From JACXTP01 sp963789555 (GTDB taxonomy: Archaea > Thermoplasmatota > Thermoplasmata > Methanomassiliicoccales > UBA472), in NCBI GenBank assembly GCA_963789555.1, contig CAWBKY010000004.1, positions 62,001 to 126,000 on the forward strand: a stretch of 64,000 nucleotides of DNA, written 5' to 3'. This document shows positions 17,817 to 27,054 of this stretch, piece after piece (position 1 is the stretch's first letter; each line of letters begins with the position of its first letter). Below the pieces are notes generated by a model, which saw only the letters and a list, made by a program, of their open reading frames with translations, had not been told where the DNA came from and did not search any database. Position numbers and translations under genes: made by a program.

Positions 17817-17874
17817 TACCTGGCTGAGAATCAGCCCTGATAATAATAAAAGATAAATCAGACCGTCTGGTGGC

Positions 17875-19474
17875 TCAAAGCAGCGGCACCAGGACGGGCC
17901 TTAGGACGCCCCCGTCCAAACGCCTCTCCATGTGGTAGTAGGCGGTGAACGGTTTCTGTCCGCAGATGAGCACCGTTCCGTCGATGCTCTCCAGCTTCAG
18001 GTGCATCTTGGCCTGGTGGGACAGCTGCGACAGCGAGGCGGATATGGACGTCGCCTCCGCCACGATGACGTTCTGACCGCGACGCATGGAGTCGATGAAA
18101 GGCATGACCCGAGGCATGGCGTTGCGACCATAGGTGTCCTCTATGGCATCGAAACCTAGGATGCCGACGTACGGTCCCTTCGCACCGCTGAGCTGGTAGC
18201 GCATCTGGTCCCAACGCAGGTCATGCATGGCGTCCTCGCCTTCGACGACGCGGACGAAGGCCGCCTCCTGTCCGCTCTGCTTTCCGGTGTCCAAGACGCT
18301 AAGGTAATCGGAAGGACGGTCCAGGCCCACCATCCCGCGGATCTGTTTGTCGAGGTGGGCGTAATCGAGGGAGTGCTGCGGGAACCATACCGCGCCCCGA
18401 TGCTTGGAGAGCTGGTCGAGCACCAGGTTGGTCTCGAACCAGCGCACCATGTCCTGCGGGACGTTGTCGCCGATCTCGAGGAGGAGCAGACCGCCTGCGC
18501 GGCGCCCCGCCCATGACCTTGTCCAACGCCGCAAAGCCCAGGGAGATGTGCCCGGGTCCGCTCTCCGGGACCGGCTCGTGCTTGGTCGGCAGGGCGATGT
18601 CATCGTAGGAGTCGTGCTCGAACACGCGCAACCTGCCGTCCTGCAAAGTGAAGAGATATTTCCAGCGCTGCACGCTGGCGCCGCGCATCTTCTCGATGAC
18701 GAGCATGCGCACGCGGCGGCCGGAGCGGGCCTCGTTGACCATGGATATTATGCCGTCGCCCAGGTAGTCCAATAGGGACTTCCCGGAGGTCTCCAGGACG
18801 TAGGCGATGTTGGTGTTGGAGTGTTCCACCAGGTCCCTTTGCAGCGTCGTCACGATGCGCTGCGCCGGGATGCCATAGTTCTCCGACAACGCCTCGATGC
18901 TGTCCAGCACTATGAGCGACTTGGTGGGGAGGTTGTTCTCCACGATGTCGTAGGCCAGTTCCAGCTCGGGCAGCATGGTGCCCATCTCCAGGACCAGCGA
19001 GCCGTCCTCGGTGCAAAGCTCCAGATCGTCATCATCGGAGGTTATCTCCCCCGCTTCGATCTGTCCCTCCAGCTTGCGCAGCTCGGTGCGGACCACGGTG
19101 GGAGATGCCGGTTCGTCCGTCAGTGCCTGGAGCAGGTCCTTGGTGACCCTCATCTCCTCGCGGCGTTTGGCGTCCAGCTCATCGCGCTCCGGTGGGACGG
19201 TGCGACGCAGGAAGGCCTTCCCCGCCTTGAGTATCTCGTTCCTTCTGGCCTTCTCCCTCAGCCAAGGGAACTGCCTGAACAGCGCTTCGTCCGAGACGCG
19301 CATGGAAAGGTAATATTCGGGCTGCTCGGTGGCAAGCTCCTCGATCAATTGCAAGGCCAAGGTGGTCTTTCCTGTGCCTGCATCCCCTTTGATGATGAGG
19401 GAATGGCCCCCGGGGGAACGGAAGAAATCCAAAATCTCGCGGGGTATCCTGCCAGTGCTGACCTTGTCTGCCAA
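17875..19474 (-). CDS. Two-domain KaiC-like ATPase, frameshifted
   Basis: First domain: Walker A GDAGTGKTT, a long insert rich in Glu/Arg, and LIVLDSIEALSENYG as Walker B, typical of archaeal KaiC/RecA-like proteins. The second domain (GFAALDKVMGG, then AGGLLLLEIGDN, ILGFDAIEDTYGRN) lacks a Walker A lysine and is degenerate. The frame breaks at a run of four C at 18505-18508; losing one base joins the halves. Start is TTG 19474, close to the expected transcript start from TATA at 19501-19510. With the two adjacent winged-helix genes it may form a signalling unit like other KaiC-regulator pairs. Confidence 0.8.
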
Positions 19475-19667
19475 ATTGATCGTACCATCGAAGCAGAAAC
19501 ATTATATAAATTAATTTCTGGATGGTTCTCAATCGTCCCTTCGCACCCCGTCCTAGGAATGGTATGCTGGCCGCTAGGTTCGGAAAATAGAAAAACGATG
19601 CAGAGGGGACACAAGCTATTATATGAGGCAGGCCTATGGCCCTTACCTTACACCGGAGTGTACGCGC

Positions 19668-21034
19668 ATGCTTCTTTGCCCATTGGACTACCGTTACGGG
19701 CGTAAAGAGATAAAGGGGATATTCTCAGAGGAGAACAGGCTCCAGACCCAGCTTCGGGTGGAGGCCGCATTGGCCAAGGCCCACGCCGACCTGGGGACCG
19801 TCCCGAAGGCAGCGGCCAAGGAGATCGACCGCAAGGCCGACCTCAAGTACGTCTCCAATGACCGCGTCAAGGAGATCGAGGCTGAGACGAAACACGATGT
19901 CATGGCCATGGTCAAGGCCCTGTCGGAGCAATGCGGGGACGCCGGTAAGTACGTTCATTTGGGGGCGACGTCGAACGATATCATCGACACCGCCACTGCG
20001 ATACAGATCAAGCAAGGGTTGGACCTGATGGAGCAGGACCTGCTCAGGCTCATCAAGACCCTGGCGGACCTCGCCGAGAGGCACCGCGACACGATGATGA
20101 TCGGTCGCACGCACGGTCAGTTCGCCATACCGACCACTTTCGGCTTCAAGGTCGCTGGTTTCCTCAGCGAGGTCATCCGGCACTTGGAGCGCCTGAGGCA
20201 GATGCGCGAGCGGGTCTGCGTTGGCAAGATGTCGGGGGCCATCGGCACCGGCGCCGCGCTCGGCAGCTAACGTCATCGAGCTTCAGGACAAGGTCATGTC
20301 CGGACTGGGGCTTGGGGTGGAGGAGGCGGCGACCCAGATCGTCTGCCGGGACCGTTACGCCGAGCTGGTCTCCACCCTTTCGATATTCTGCACGTCCTGT
20401 GAGCGCTATGCCACGGAGGTCCGGAACCTGCAGCGCACCGAGATCGGCGAGCTGGCCGAGGCCTTCGATGTCAAGAAGCAGGTCGGTTCCAGCACCATGG
20501 CCCAGAAGAGGAACCCGGTCCTCTCTGAGAACCTCTGCGGGCTGGCCCGGGTGGCGCGCTCGTTCAGCATCCCCACCATGGAGAACATGGTGCTTTGGCA
20601 TGAGAGGGACCTGACCAACAGCAGCGCCGAGCGCTTCATCCTGCCACACATCTTCGTCCTCACCGATGAGATATTGATCAAGATGGAGACGGTGTTCGAT
20701 GGACTGATGGTCTATCCAGAAAAGATGCGTTCGAACTTGGACAGCGCCAAAGGGATCATCATGGCGGAACCGGTGATGATCGCGCTCGCCACGAAGGGCT
20801 TGGGCCGTCAGGAGGCGCATGAGGTCGTCCGCAAGGCAAGCATGAAGGCCGATGCGGAGGGCTTGCTTTTCCGCGACGTGCTGCTCAAGGACAAGGCCGT
20901 CCGTTCTTGCATGGAGCCCCAAGGAGTTGGATTCCATCATGGACCCGAACAACTATCTCGGGGTGGCACCGGTGCTCACCGACCGCGTGGTGGCGAAGGC
21001 CAGGGCGCTCCTTCCAAAGAAGAAGAGAAAGTGA
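19668..21034 (+). CDS. purB: Adenylosuccinate lyase, two frameshifts
   Basis: Purine-biosynthesis lyase acting on SAICAR and adenylosuccinate. Present: HLGATSNDIIDTA, GRTHGQFAIPTTFGFK with the catalytic His, and the signature loop GSSTMAQKRNPVLSENL with the catalytic Ser. The frame is broken twice: near 20268 (an extra T turns LGSN into a stop) and at the run of four C at 20917-20920 (an extra C; corrected MEPKELDSIMDPNNYLG to the LLPKKKRK end). Start ATG 19668 follows a TATA-like CTATTATATG at 19616-19625. The gene would be essential in a prototroph, so the breaks are probably sequence errors. Confidence 0.88.
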
Positions 21035-21095
21035 TCGCTCTGGCTGGGCCATTCGCAAAACATTATATCCCTGTGGATTATACGAGGGTTCCAAC

Positions 21096-21168
21096 GGGCA
21101 GCTAGATCAGCTGGAAGATCGCCGCCTTCGCAAGGCGGAGGCCGCGGGTTCAAATCCCGCGCTGTCCA
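21096..21168 (+). tRNA. tRNA-Ala (CGC)
   Basis: Acceptor GGGCAGC pairs with GCTGTCC, including the G3:U70 pair that marks alanine tRNAs. Anticodon arm CCGCC-TTCGCAA-GGCGG (anticodon CGC), T arm CGCGG-GTTCAAAT-CCCGC with slight slippage, discriminator A, no encoded CCA. Its 3' 17 nt recur at 23487-23503. Confidence 0.93.
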
Positions 21169-21398
21169 TTTTTCATCTGGCTTTCTATAAAAGGGCCCAT
21201 TTTCGGGCCTCTCAAGTTTTTGGCATAATCATAGTATTTGTCCATCGCTCCACTAAGGTCGTCGAGGTCGAGTCCGAGATACTTGATCGTTGTTCGGATG
21301 TCATCATGCCCAAAAATGGCGGCAATCTCTTCGATCGGTACGCCCTTGACCTGGCCGTTGAAGGCGTTACACGCGGGGCTGGACCAACGATTTCCAAT
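21150..21398 (-). pseudogene. Tyrosine recombinase C-terminal remnant at tRNA-Ala
   Basis: Minus-strand frame reads NGQVKGVPIEEIAAIFGHDD then IRTTIKYLGLDLDD, with the recombinase His (FGH) and nucleophile Tyr (KYLGL). It ends KNGQRGI and stops inside the tRNA-Ala 3' end, overlapping it by 19 nt. The frame follows directly after the sulfatase stop codon, and no N-terminal or catalytic-Arg part remains. It resembles the remnant at tRNA-Ile, so one integrase family used both sites. Confidence 0.8.
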
Positions 21399-23039
21399 TC
21401 ACTTCTGCGGACCTTCTTTAGGCGGAGTGAATAGGGCTTTGTCTTCCCCAACCTCCTCATCAATCAGCGCATTGAGTTTTTGGTTCATGGCCGCTAACAA
21501 TTCTTCACTGTATTTGGGATTGGCCGGGTTGGCCAGATTGTCCATTTCCTCAGGATCCAGTAACAGATCGTAGAGGGCGACGTCGTTGTCGGCCAGAAGC
21601 TGCTGGACCGATGCCGGCAGGTTGTAGTTGCCCAGCCCGAAGTAGCGGACCAGCTTGTAGCGGCCATCGAACACGCCGCGGAACAGTTCGCGCTTTTCAG
21701 GATCTGGCATACCGATCTCGTTGATGAGGCCTTTGAACGCCTCCATACCGCGGTGAAACTCCTTCCCGGCCTGGGCGGCGGCAGCATCAAACACCCTGGG
21801 CGCGTTGCGGCTGAACCATTCCGCATCGATGGTCGCGATCATGTCGTAAGTCATCAGGCAGCCCAGGCCGGGCTTCTCGCTGCTGCCGCGGGGCCCGACA
21901 GCAGCGGGATCGCGCACCATGTTCGAGAGGTCATGGCCTTTCAGGAGCGGGTAGCGCTTCCGCCGCTCGTTCTCCGACAGGCCGGCAAACGCCAGGATCG
22001 TGGGTACCAGATCGAGATGCGATCCCACCGCATCCGTCCGGTTTCCGCCGGGGTGGCGCGGATCGGCAATCACCAGCGGCACGTTGACGGTTTCCTGAAA
22101 CGCCACGCTGCCCTTCTGGCGCAGGTGATGGGCACCGCCCTGCTCGCCGTGATCCGCCGTTAAGATGACAATCGTGTTGTCGGCCTGGCCGCTCGCTTCC
22201 AGCGCATCCAGCACCGCCCCGATGTGACGGTCCACGTCGAGATGGCAGTTGAGGTAGTAATTGACGTGGTTGTGCCACATGTCCCGGCGTTCCTCCGGAA
22301 TCTGGCCATAGTACACGTCACACAGGCGCTTGTAACTGCGGACGGCCGGCGGCTGCCCCTCCAGGTCGTCAAAGAACGAGGCCGGCAGACTGGTCTTCCA
22401 TTTCTGGCGGTACAGCGGCGTATCCGGCGCGCTGAAGATCGGGAACATGCTTTTGGCCTGGACCGTTCCTTCCCCGTCGGTGTCAAAAAACATCACATCG
22501 TGCGGGTTAACGAAGTTCACGCTCATGAACCAGGGTTTGGCGGCGGCGACTTGAGAGGAGCGCTTTTCCAGCCAGTCCACGGCTTCGGTCGCAATCAGCG
22601 GATCCTTCTTGATTCCATCCATAGGCCCGCCCTGCACATCGCCCCAGTCCTGATACTCGGAAAAACCGTAGGGTTCCATCGCCGCACGGGAGCCCTTGGC
22701 GGGGAACTCCGAGAGGTGCCACTTGCCCTTGTAGACGGTGTGATAGCCCAGATCGCGCAGCATATGGCCGATGGTGGGCAAGGTTTTCGGATCGGCCTTC
22801 ATGTCGTCGATCCAGGCGAAATTGGTGTTGTCGAACATGCGGGTGTGCGGCGTATGCCGGCCCGTCAGCATCACCGATCGGGAAGGGGTGCACACGGTGG
22901 TGGTGCAATGGTGATGGTTGAACGTGACCCCGCGGGCGCGAATGCGGTCCCGGGCGTGCAAAGCAAAATCCGCCGGCATGGGCTGGTGGGCATATTCCTG
23001 ATCGGTCACGATCATCAGGATGTTGGGTTTCTTGTTCAT
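21399..23039 (-). CDS. Sulfatase (arylsulfatase family)
   Basis: 546 aa. Begins NILMIVTDQEYAHQP, contains the formylglycine signature CTPSRSVMLTGRHTPHT (Cys50 to be oxidised), then GYHTVYKGKWHLS and ILTADHGEQGG with metal-binding Asp/His. No signal peptide, so it would act in the cytoplasm. A strong bacterial-type ribosome site (AAGGAAGGAGAG) precedes ATG 23039. It sits between an integrase tail and a duplicated tRNA end and looks acquired from bacteria. No formylglycine-generating enzyme or anaerobic sulfatase-maturating enzyme is in the window, so activation is unexplained. Confidence 0.9.
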   Translation of the reverse strand: MNKKPNILMIVTDQEYAHQPMPADFALHARDRIRARGVTFNHHHCTTTVCTPSRSVMLTGRHTPHTRMFDNTNFAWIDDMKADPKTLPTIGHMLRDLGYHTVYKGKWHLSEFPAKGSRAAMEPYGFSEYQDWGDVQGGPMDGIKKDPLIATEAVDWLEKRSSQVAAAKPWFMSVNFVNPHDVMFFDTDGEGTVQAKSMFPIFSAPDTPLYRQKWKTSLPASFFDDLEGQPPAVRSYKRLCDVYYGQIPEERRDMWHNHVNYYLNCHLDVDRHIGAVLDALEASGQADNTIVILTADHGEQGGAHHLRQKGSVAFQETVNVPLVIADPRHPGGNRTDAVGSHLDLVPTILAFAGLSENERRKRYPLLKGHDLSNMVRDPAAVGPRGSSEKPGLGCLMTYDMIATIDAEWFSRNAPRVFDAAAAQAGKEFHRGMEAFKGLINEIGMPDPEKRELFRGVFDGRYKLVRYFGLGNYNLPASVQQLLADNDVALYDLLLDPEEMDNLANPANPKYSEELLAAMNQKLNALIDEEVGEDKALFTPPKEGPQK

Positions 23040-23486
23040 GATTTCTCTCCTTCCTTACGGCCTGTTACTCTGCCAATCTATCCCCTCACCGACTTTTTCG
23101 GTTGTATAAAGCTGACTTAGCTGAATGACCAGTTCAGCATCTTTAATTGTTGCTATACTCATTTACTCAACTCCTACCTTGCCCACCCCCAATTACTATT
23201 TCTTCTGAAAACGGATAAAGATATTGGTGTGTAAAAAAATGAAAGGGTAATAGGTATTACCTAGAGGCGATCATCCACGCATATATTATGAGCTCTTCAC
23301 TTTATTAAATTATTATTAACATTAGAATTCTACTGAACTGGTAATATAATATAATTAATTAAATTAATAAAGTTAAGAAAAAGAAGGAAGGGGTTTGAAC
23401 TTACTTTACCGCTCCGCCGAGAGATATTTGGAGTTGATCCCACATTCGGGCCTTTTCTTCAACTGTCCAGCTTGAAGTGTGGTCAG
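23040..23486. other. Very AT-rich intergenic DNA in the tRNA-Ala island
   Basis: Contains the sulfatase ribosome site at the left, then a strongly AT-rich block around 23280-23380 with almost no G or C. A 64-codon minus-strand frame at 23401-23595 crosses the duplicated tRNA end and is judged non-coding. Confidence 0.5.
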
Positions 23487-23690
23487 AAATCCCGCGCTGT
23501 CCACCATTTTCCTGGCTAACCGCGATTATTTCCGTTTTAGGAAAAATGAGCAAGTTCTCATACTGGATGCAAATGGAATCCGAAAATGAATCCAATTACC
23601 ATTTTGTTTGAAATCGAAATTTAGATATCAGGTGTAGAATGGATGACAAATCCCACATTGTCTACTCTTTTTTATCTGGTTTATAAGCCC
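23487..23690. repeat. Two further copies of the tRNA-Ala 3' end (attachment-site remnants)
   Basis: 23487-23503 is identical to the last 17 nt of tRNA-Ala (AAATCCCGCGCTGTCCA) and here is followed by CCA and CATTTTCCTGGC, matching the flank of the intact gene. A third, weaker copy at 23647-23690 (CAAATCCCACATTGTCTA, then TTTTTATCTGG and TTTATAA) follows the same flank. Repetition of tRNA end plus integrase-tail DNA points to successive insertions at this tRNA. Confidence 0.75.
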
Positions 23691-23774
23691 AAATCGCACG
23701 GTAACAATATGCTTCCTGGACCCCACCATAAGTTTTAAGGATGTCCGCCCAAATGATAAAGAAGGGGGGACAGA

Positions 23775-24272
23775 ATGAAAGTGCTTGTCGCATACATGTC
23801 TAAGACAGGGAACACCAAGAAGGTCGCTGAAGCCATCTATGGTGAGATAACTGGAGAAAAATAGCTCAAGCGGATCGATGATGTGAAGGACATCGGTATT
23901 TATGATCTCTCATTCCTTGGTTTCCCGACACATCAGTTTGGTCCAGACAACAAGACAAAGGAATTCCTGAGGAAACAATGTACGGAGGGAAGAAAAGTGG
24001 CGTTGTTTGTGACACATTGTGCACCGGAAGACGTGCCCGAACTCACGGAATGGATGGCGAAGTTCAAACAGGAAGCCGTAGGTGCGAACCTAATAGGGTT
24101 CTTCGATTGCCAAGGTGAGTTGGCAAAGAGTGTTGAAATGGTCATGAAAATCGCACCAAAGAAAGAGATTCGGGCTTTTGCAAAGCTGCACAATAGTCAA
24201 GGTCAACCAGATGAAAGCAGACTCTCGAGGGCACGGGAGTTCGCGAGAGAGACCATGAACCACATGGTCTAG
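23775..24272 (+). CDS. Flavodoxin-family protein with in-frame TAG
   Basis: Starts MKVLVAYMSKTGNTKKVAEA with the FMN phosphate-binding loop (SKTGNT), preceded by a GGGGGGA ribosome site. Codon 30 (23862-23864) is TAG; the same frame then goes on LKRIDDVKDIGIYDLSFLGF and PTHQFGP, the normal second half of a flavodoxin, to the end at 24272, which is also TAG, with TAA seven codons later. Without the TAG the gene is intact (165 codons). It may be a nonsense pseudogene, a point error, or a pyrrolysine codon if the organism has that system. It lies just outside the tRNA-Ala island copies. Confidence 0.75.
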
Positions 24273-24360
24273 TCCCTTCACGAAGGAATTTAAAAAAAGT
24301 AGCTCATCTCATAGCCCGAACTTCACGGGATCCCAATCTTGGAGAGCCGTTCTTGATCCA

Positions 24361-24496
24361 AATCCTAACCATCATCTAACTAATTCTTGTATTTTGTCTG
24401 GATAGTCGAAAGGTTAGATGAGTTAGATAAGTTAGATTAGAGAGAATGAAAGGATTACATAAAAAAAAGGAAACGGTTTTTTTACTCTCTCTAATC
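24361..24496. repeat. Nested inverted repeats
   Basis: CATCTAAC (24373-24380) pairs with GTTAGATG (24413-24420). GATTAGAGAGA (24435-24445) pairs exactly with TCTCTCTAATC (24486-24496), and inside that lies an A8/T7 stem around GGAAACGG. The nested hairpins are in non-coding DNA after the flavodoxin gene. They could be a terminator, an RNA element or the end of a small mobile element. Confidence 0.55.
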
Positions 24497-24701
24497 CTCT
24501 ACCAAGAAATTCTGTAGCGGTTTTCCACTTTAGGATATTTTGCCAGTCTTGCAAGTTGATTTCGTGGTCATCTATCCCACGCCATGCCCACTCACGCTAG
24601 CTTTTTCAAAACTGCCCATTTTCGGGCAATTTGGTTTTTCTAGGACTCTCATTGCAAACTTTTTTAATAGTAGTCTCTCCAAACAAAATTAATTGATAAA
24701 T

Positions 24702-25052
24702 ATGACTTTGATCAAGAAGAATTTCAATAAGCCTGATGAAACCCAGAACCCCCCATACATGAAGGCAGATACCATCAAAATTGGCGAGATGGCCGTAGTG
24801 AAGCAGATCTACCAACCAGGTTGGAGATGGTCCAAGCACATTAAGCCGCTCGTGAAAACAGAAAGCTGCCAAGTGCACCATTTTGGGATCTTGATCTCAG
24901 GAAGGTTAGGTGCTAAAGCTAGCGACGGGCAAGAGATCGAGTACGGTCCAGGCGATGTAGCGGACATTCCCCCGGGACACGATGGATGGGTCATCGGGGA
25001 CGAGCCGGCAGTATTCTATTCCTTCTCCTGCGGTTCTGTTCCGAAAAAGTGA
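24702..25052 (+). CDS. Cupin-domain protein
   Basis: 116 aa single cupin. Strands carry HHFGILISGRLGAKASDGQ (motif 1-like) and YGPGDVADIPPGHDGWVIGD with PPGHDG as motif 2, followed by VFYSFSCGS. The metal-site His residues are only partly conserved. Start ATG 24702 is preferred over the TTG at 24693, with TTTTTTAATAG near 24659 as a TATA element. Function and ligand unknown. Confidence 0.7.
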   Translation: MTLIKKNFNKPDETQNPPYMKADTIKIGEMAVVKQIYQPGWRWSKHIKPLVKTESCQVHHFGILISGRLGAKASDGQEIEYGPGDVADIPPGHDGWVIGDEPAVFYSFSCGSVPKK

Positions 25053-25505
25053 AGGAACCATTGGAGTCGCTCGATAACTGCGAATATGTGGCTGGATTGG
25101 ACACCCCTATTCCTCGAATGCGATATGCCCGATTTAGGTCATTTATAGATCCAGATTTGCCACAAGTAATAGATCTTGATTTGTTCGAATTTAAATGGAA
25201 AATATCCAAATGATGAGAATGAGCAAAATGATCGATATACTGATTTTTACTCAAAGATTAACGGCATTCTTCTCTTTTTCTGTAAGGCCGATAGAACTCT
25301 CTTCTTGATCTTCTTTTGGTAAGGTCTGCTTCCTTATCCTTTCATCATTGTCATTTCGTTCCCGACTCGTACCAAATATATCGCTTCCCCAGAGGGACAT
25401 TGAGTAGTATCACTAGCAAACAAATCCATAATACCTTCCTGATTTTATTGAATAAATAAGAAAGTGTTTGCTTTTCTCCATCATCCTTCACTGCACATCA
25501 ATGAT
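25053..25505. other. Intergenic region without a clear gene
   Basis: 450 nt with no supported gene. Its right end (25446-25495, minus strand) carries a motif also seen at 1811-1853 and 2051-2099: GTGAAGGAT..GGAGA..GCAAACACTTTC followed by T-rich DNA, here just after the stop of the DUF4386 gene. Confidence 0.45.
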
Positions 25506-26216
25506 TCATTCTCTCTGCGGAACATCTCCAACAACATTGGTCGGCGCATCGAATCCCTTGATGATCAGCCATGTGGCGAACACCATCTCCTGAACCGCGA
25601 TCGGAGCGGCCAATAGGGTCGTCGCGTCGAACGAGCTCGTCTCGGTGCCGAACAGGCCCATTATTCCGTATATCAGGATGCCAACGCCCCCGATGAGGCC
25701 AAATACCGATAGCCATCGGGGCACGAGCTTTGATCGATATAGGAGGTAGTTGAGCGTCAGACAACCCAGGCCCAGGAATATCACCGTCCCGAACAAAAGG
25801 GACCAGTCCCGCAACGTGCTCAATAATGCGCCCATGGATCGAGCGCTAGCTTCGTCCAGTTGCCCAGCTACATAGTCCTGGCCTATTGACAGCATCCCCA
25901 GCAGACAGACGGTACTGAAAATGATGAAGATCGCCTCCACCACTCTGAATCCAGTATATGCCATCCCTAAGCCCTCGTTATGTTTTCTGAGGACCGGGAA
26001 CATTAAGGCCCCAATTCCGACCAATGAGATGGCCAGGATGGTCATGAGCATCGCTGCTATCACGACGTCGTTCTCGATATCAGGCAGGCCTAGGACATAA
26101 TCGGGTGCATCGAGAGCGGTGCCCAAAAATGGTATGGAAGCTATCGAGCTCGCAGTAGCGATTATGAACAACGCACCCACGATCGCCGCTGTCTTTCTGT
26201 AGTATCTTTCTGTCAT
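25506..26216 (-). CDS. DUF4386 membrane protein
   Basis: 236 aa with six hydrophobic helices. It opens RYYRKTAAIVGALFIIATAS, and has GMAYTGFRVVEAIFI and LNYLLYRSKLVPRWLS, features of the DUF4386 family. Function unknown. ATG 26216 is chosen over the GTG at 26225. Divergent from the HTH_10 regulator at 26328, which might control it. Confidence 0.75.
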   Translation of the reverse strand: MTERYYRKTAAIVGALFIIATASSIASIPFLGTALDAPDYVLGLPDIENDVVIAAMLMTILAISLVGIGALMFPVLRKHNEGLGMAYTGFRVVEAIFIIFSTVCLLGMLSIGQDYVAGQLDEASARSMGALLSTLRDWSLLFGTVIFLGLGCLTLNYLLYRSKLVPRWLSVFGLIGGVGILIYGIMGLFGTETSSFDATTLLAAPIAVQEMVFATWLIIKGFDAPTNVVGDVPQRE

Positions 26217-26296
26217 TTTTCTCACTCAGGTTTATTAACCTTAGAAATAGGAATGATTGATGGATTCTAGTAAATTGAGCCATACATACTTGGCAC

Positions 26297-26304
26297 TTTA
26301 TATA
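26297..26304 (+). promoter_or_regulatory. TATA box of the HTH_10 gene
   Basis: TTTATATA, centre about 27 nt before ATG 26328, predicting a leaderless transcript. Confidence 0.55.
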
Positions 26305-26327
26305 CTATATATCGTATTCATGTTTTA

Positions 26328-26996
26328 ATGTCGATGCGGAAGGTGATAATCGAGATAGAACCGTTCGAGACCACGAAGGAAGCCCAAAGGCCAATGTTCA
26401 CCCACATCCGCTCATACGAGGTCCTGGAGGTCCTGAAGATGGACCATGTGAAAGGGCTCTATGTGGATCTCATAGAATGTCATCTGAGGGAGAACGTTTC
26501 CATCGATGAGCTGACCACCATCGGGGACATGGACATCCTCAGCGTCATCAGCTCAGAAGGCGACAAGCACATCTGCTTGGTGTTGGGACACGAATCCAAA
26601 AAGGCCAATGATGCGTTCTCAGAACTGAACCTGATTTACACCGCTCCCAGCCTGATATCCGAGGACAGGGTCATCATCAGTTTCATCAGCGGTCAGAAGG
26701 ACATGGTGAGATTCGTTGAGATGGTGAAGGCCAACATCGGCAAGGTCGTCAAAATCACCTTCAAGCAGTCGACCTATGAGAAGAAGGACCTCCCATCCAT
26801 TCTGACGGAAAAGCAGAGGGAGCTAATGGCCGCCGCCTTCAGATATGGCTACTATGACATCCCGAAGAGGATAAGCAGCGAGCAATTGTCGGAAAGGATG
26901 AACATCAGCAAACCTACACTTTTGGAGCACCTGAGAAAGGCGGAAAGAAGGATATTCACAGAGATATTTGCTGGCTCTCCAGAAATGAATAAGTAG
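26328..26996 (+). CDS. Bat-type HTH_10 transcription regulator
   Basis: 222 aa. The C-terminal 55 residues form the archaeal HTH_10 domain: LTEKQRELMAAAFRYGYYDIP, then SSEQLSERMNISKPTLLEHL as the helix-turn-helix. The N-terminal 150 residues resemble the sensory part found in such proteins, with alternating strands and helices. Ends with TAG. Likely regulates neighbouring membrane or redox genes. Confidence 0.8.
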   Translation: MSMRKVIIEIEPFETTKEAQRPMFTHIRSYEVLEVLKMDHVKGLYVDLIECHLRENVSIDELTTIGDMDILSVISSEGDKHICLVLGHESKKANDAFSELNLIYTAPSLISEDRVIISFISGQKDMVRFVEMVKANIGKVVKITFKQSTYEKKDLPSILTEKQRELMAAAFRYGYYDIPKRISSEQLSERMNISKPTLLEHLRKAERRIFTEIFAGSPEMNK

Positions 26997-27054
26997 AAAA
27001 GGATTATCTGACCAATTCGTAGGGTATGTGGGTTAGAAAAAATACCCTCGCATG

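Noticed and set aside
20173..20952. Long minus-strand frame opposite purB
   Set aside because: Antisense to a clear adenylosuccinate lyase; typical shadow in high-GC DNA.
23401..23595. 64-codon minus-strand frame in the tRNA-Ala island
   Set aside because: Runs through the duplicated tRNA end; similarity to the integrase tail end comes from the repeat, not a gene.
24986..25213. Frame overlapping the cupin gene end
   Set aside because: Different frame from the cupin and no motif or ribosome site.
26994..26996. TAG ends of several genes as proof against pyrrolysine
   Set aside because: Organisms with pyrrolysine still end some genes with TAG, so this neither proves nor disproves it.
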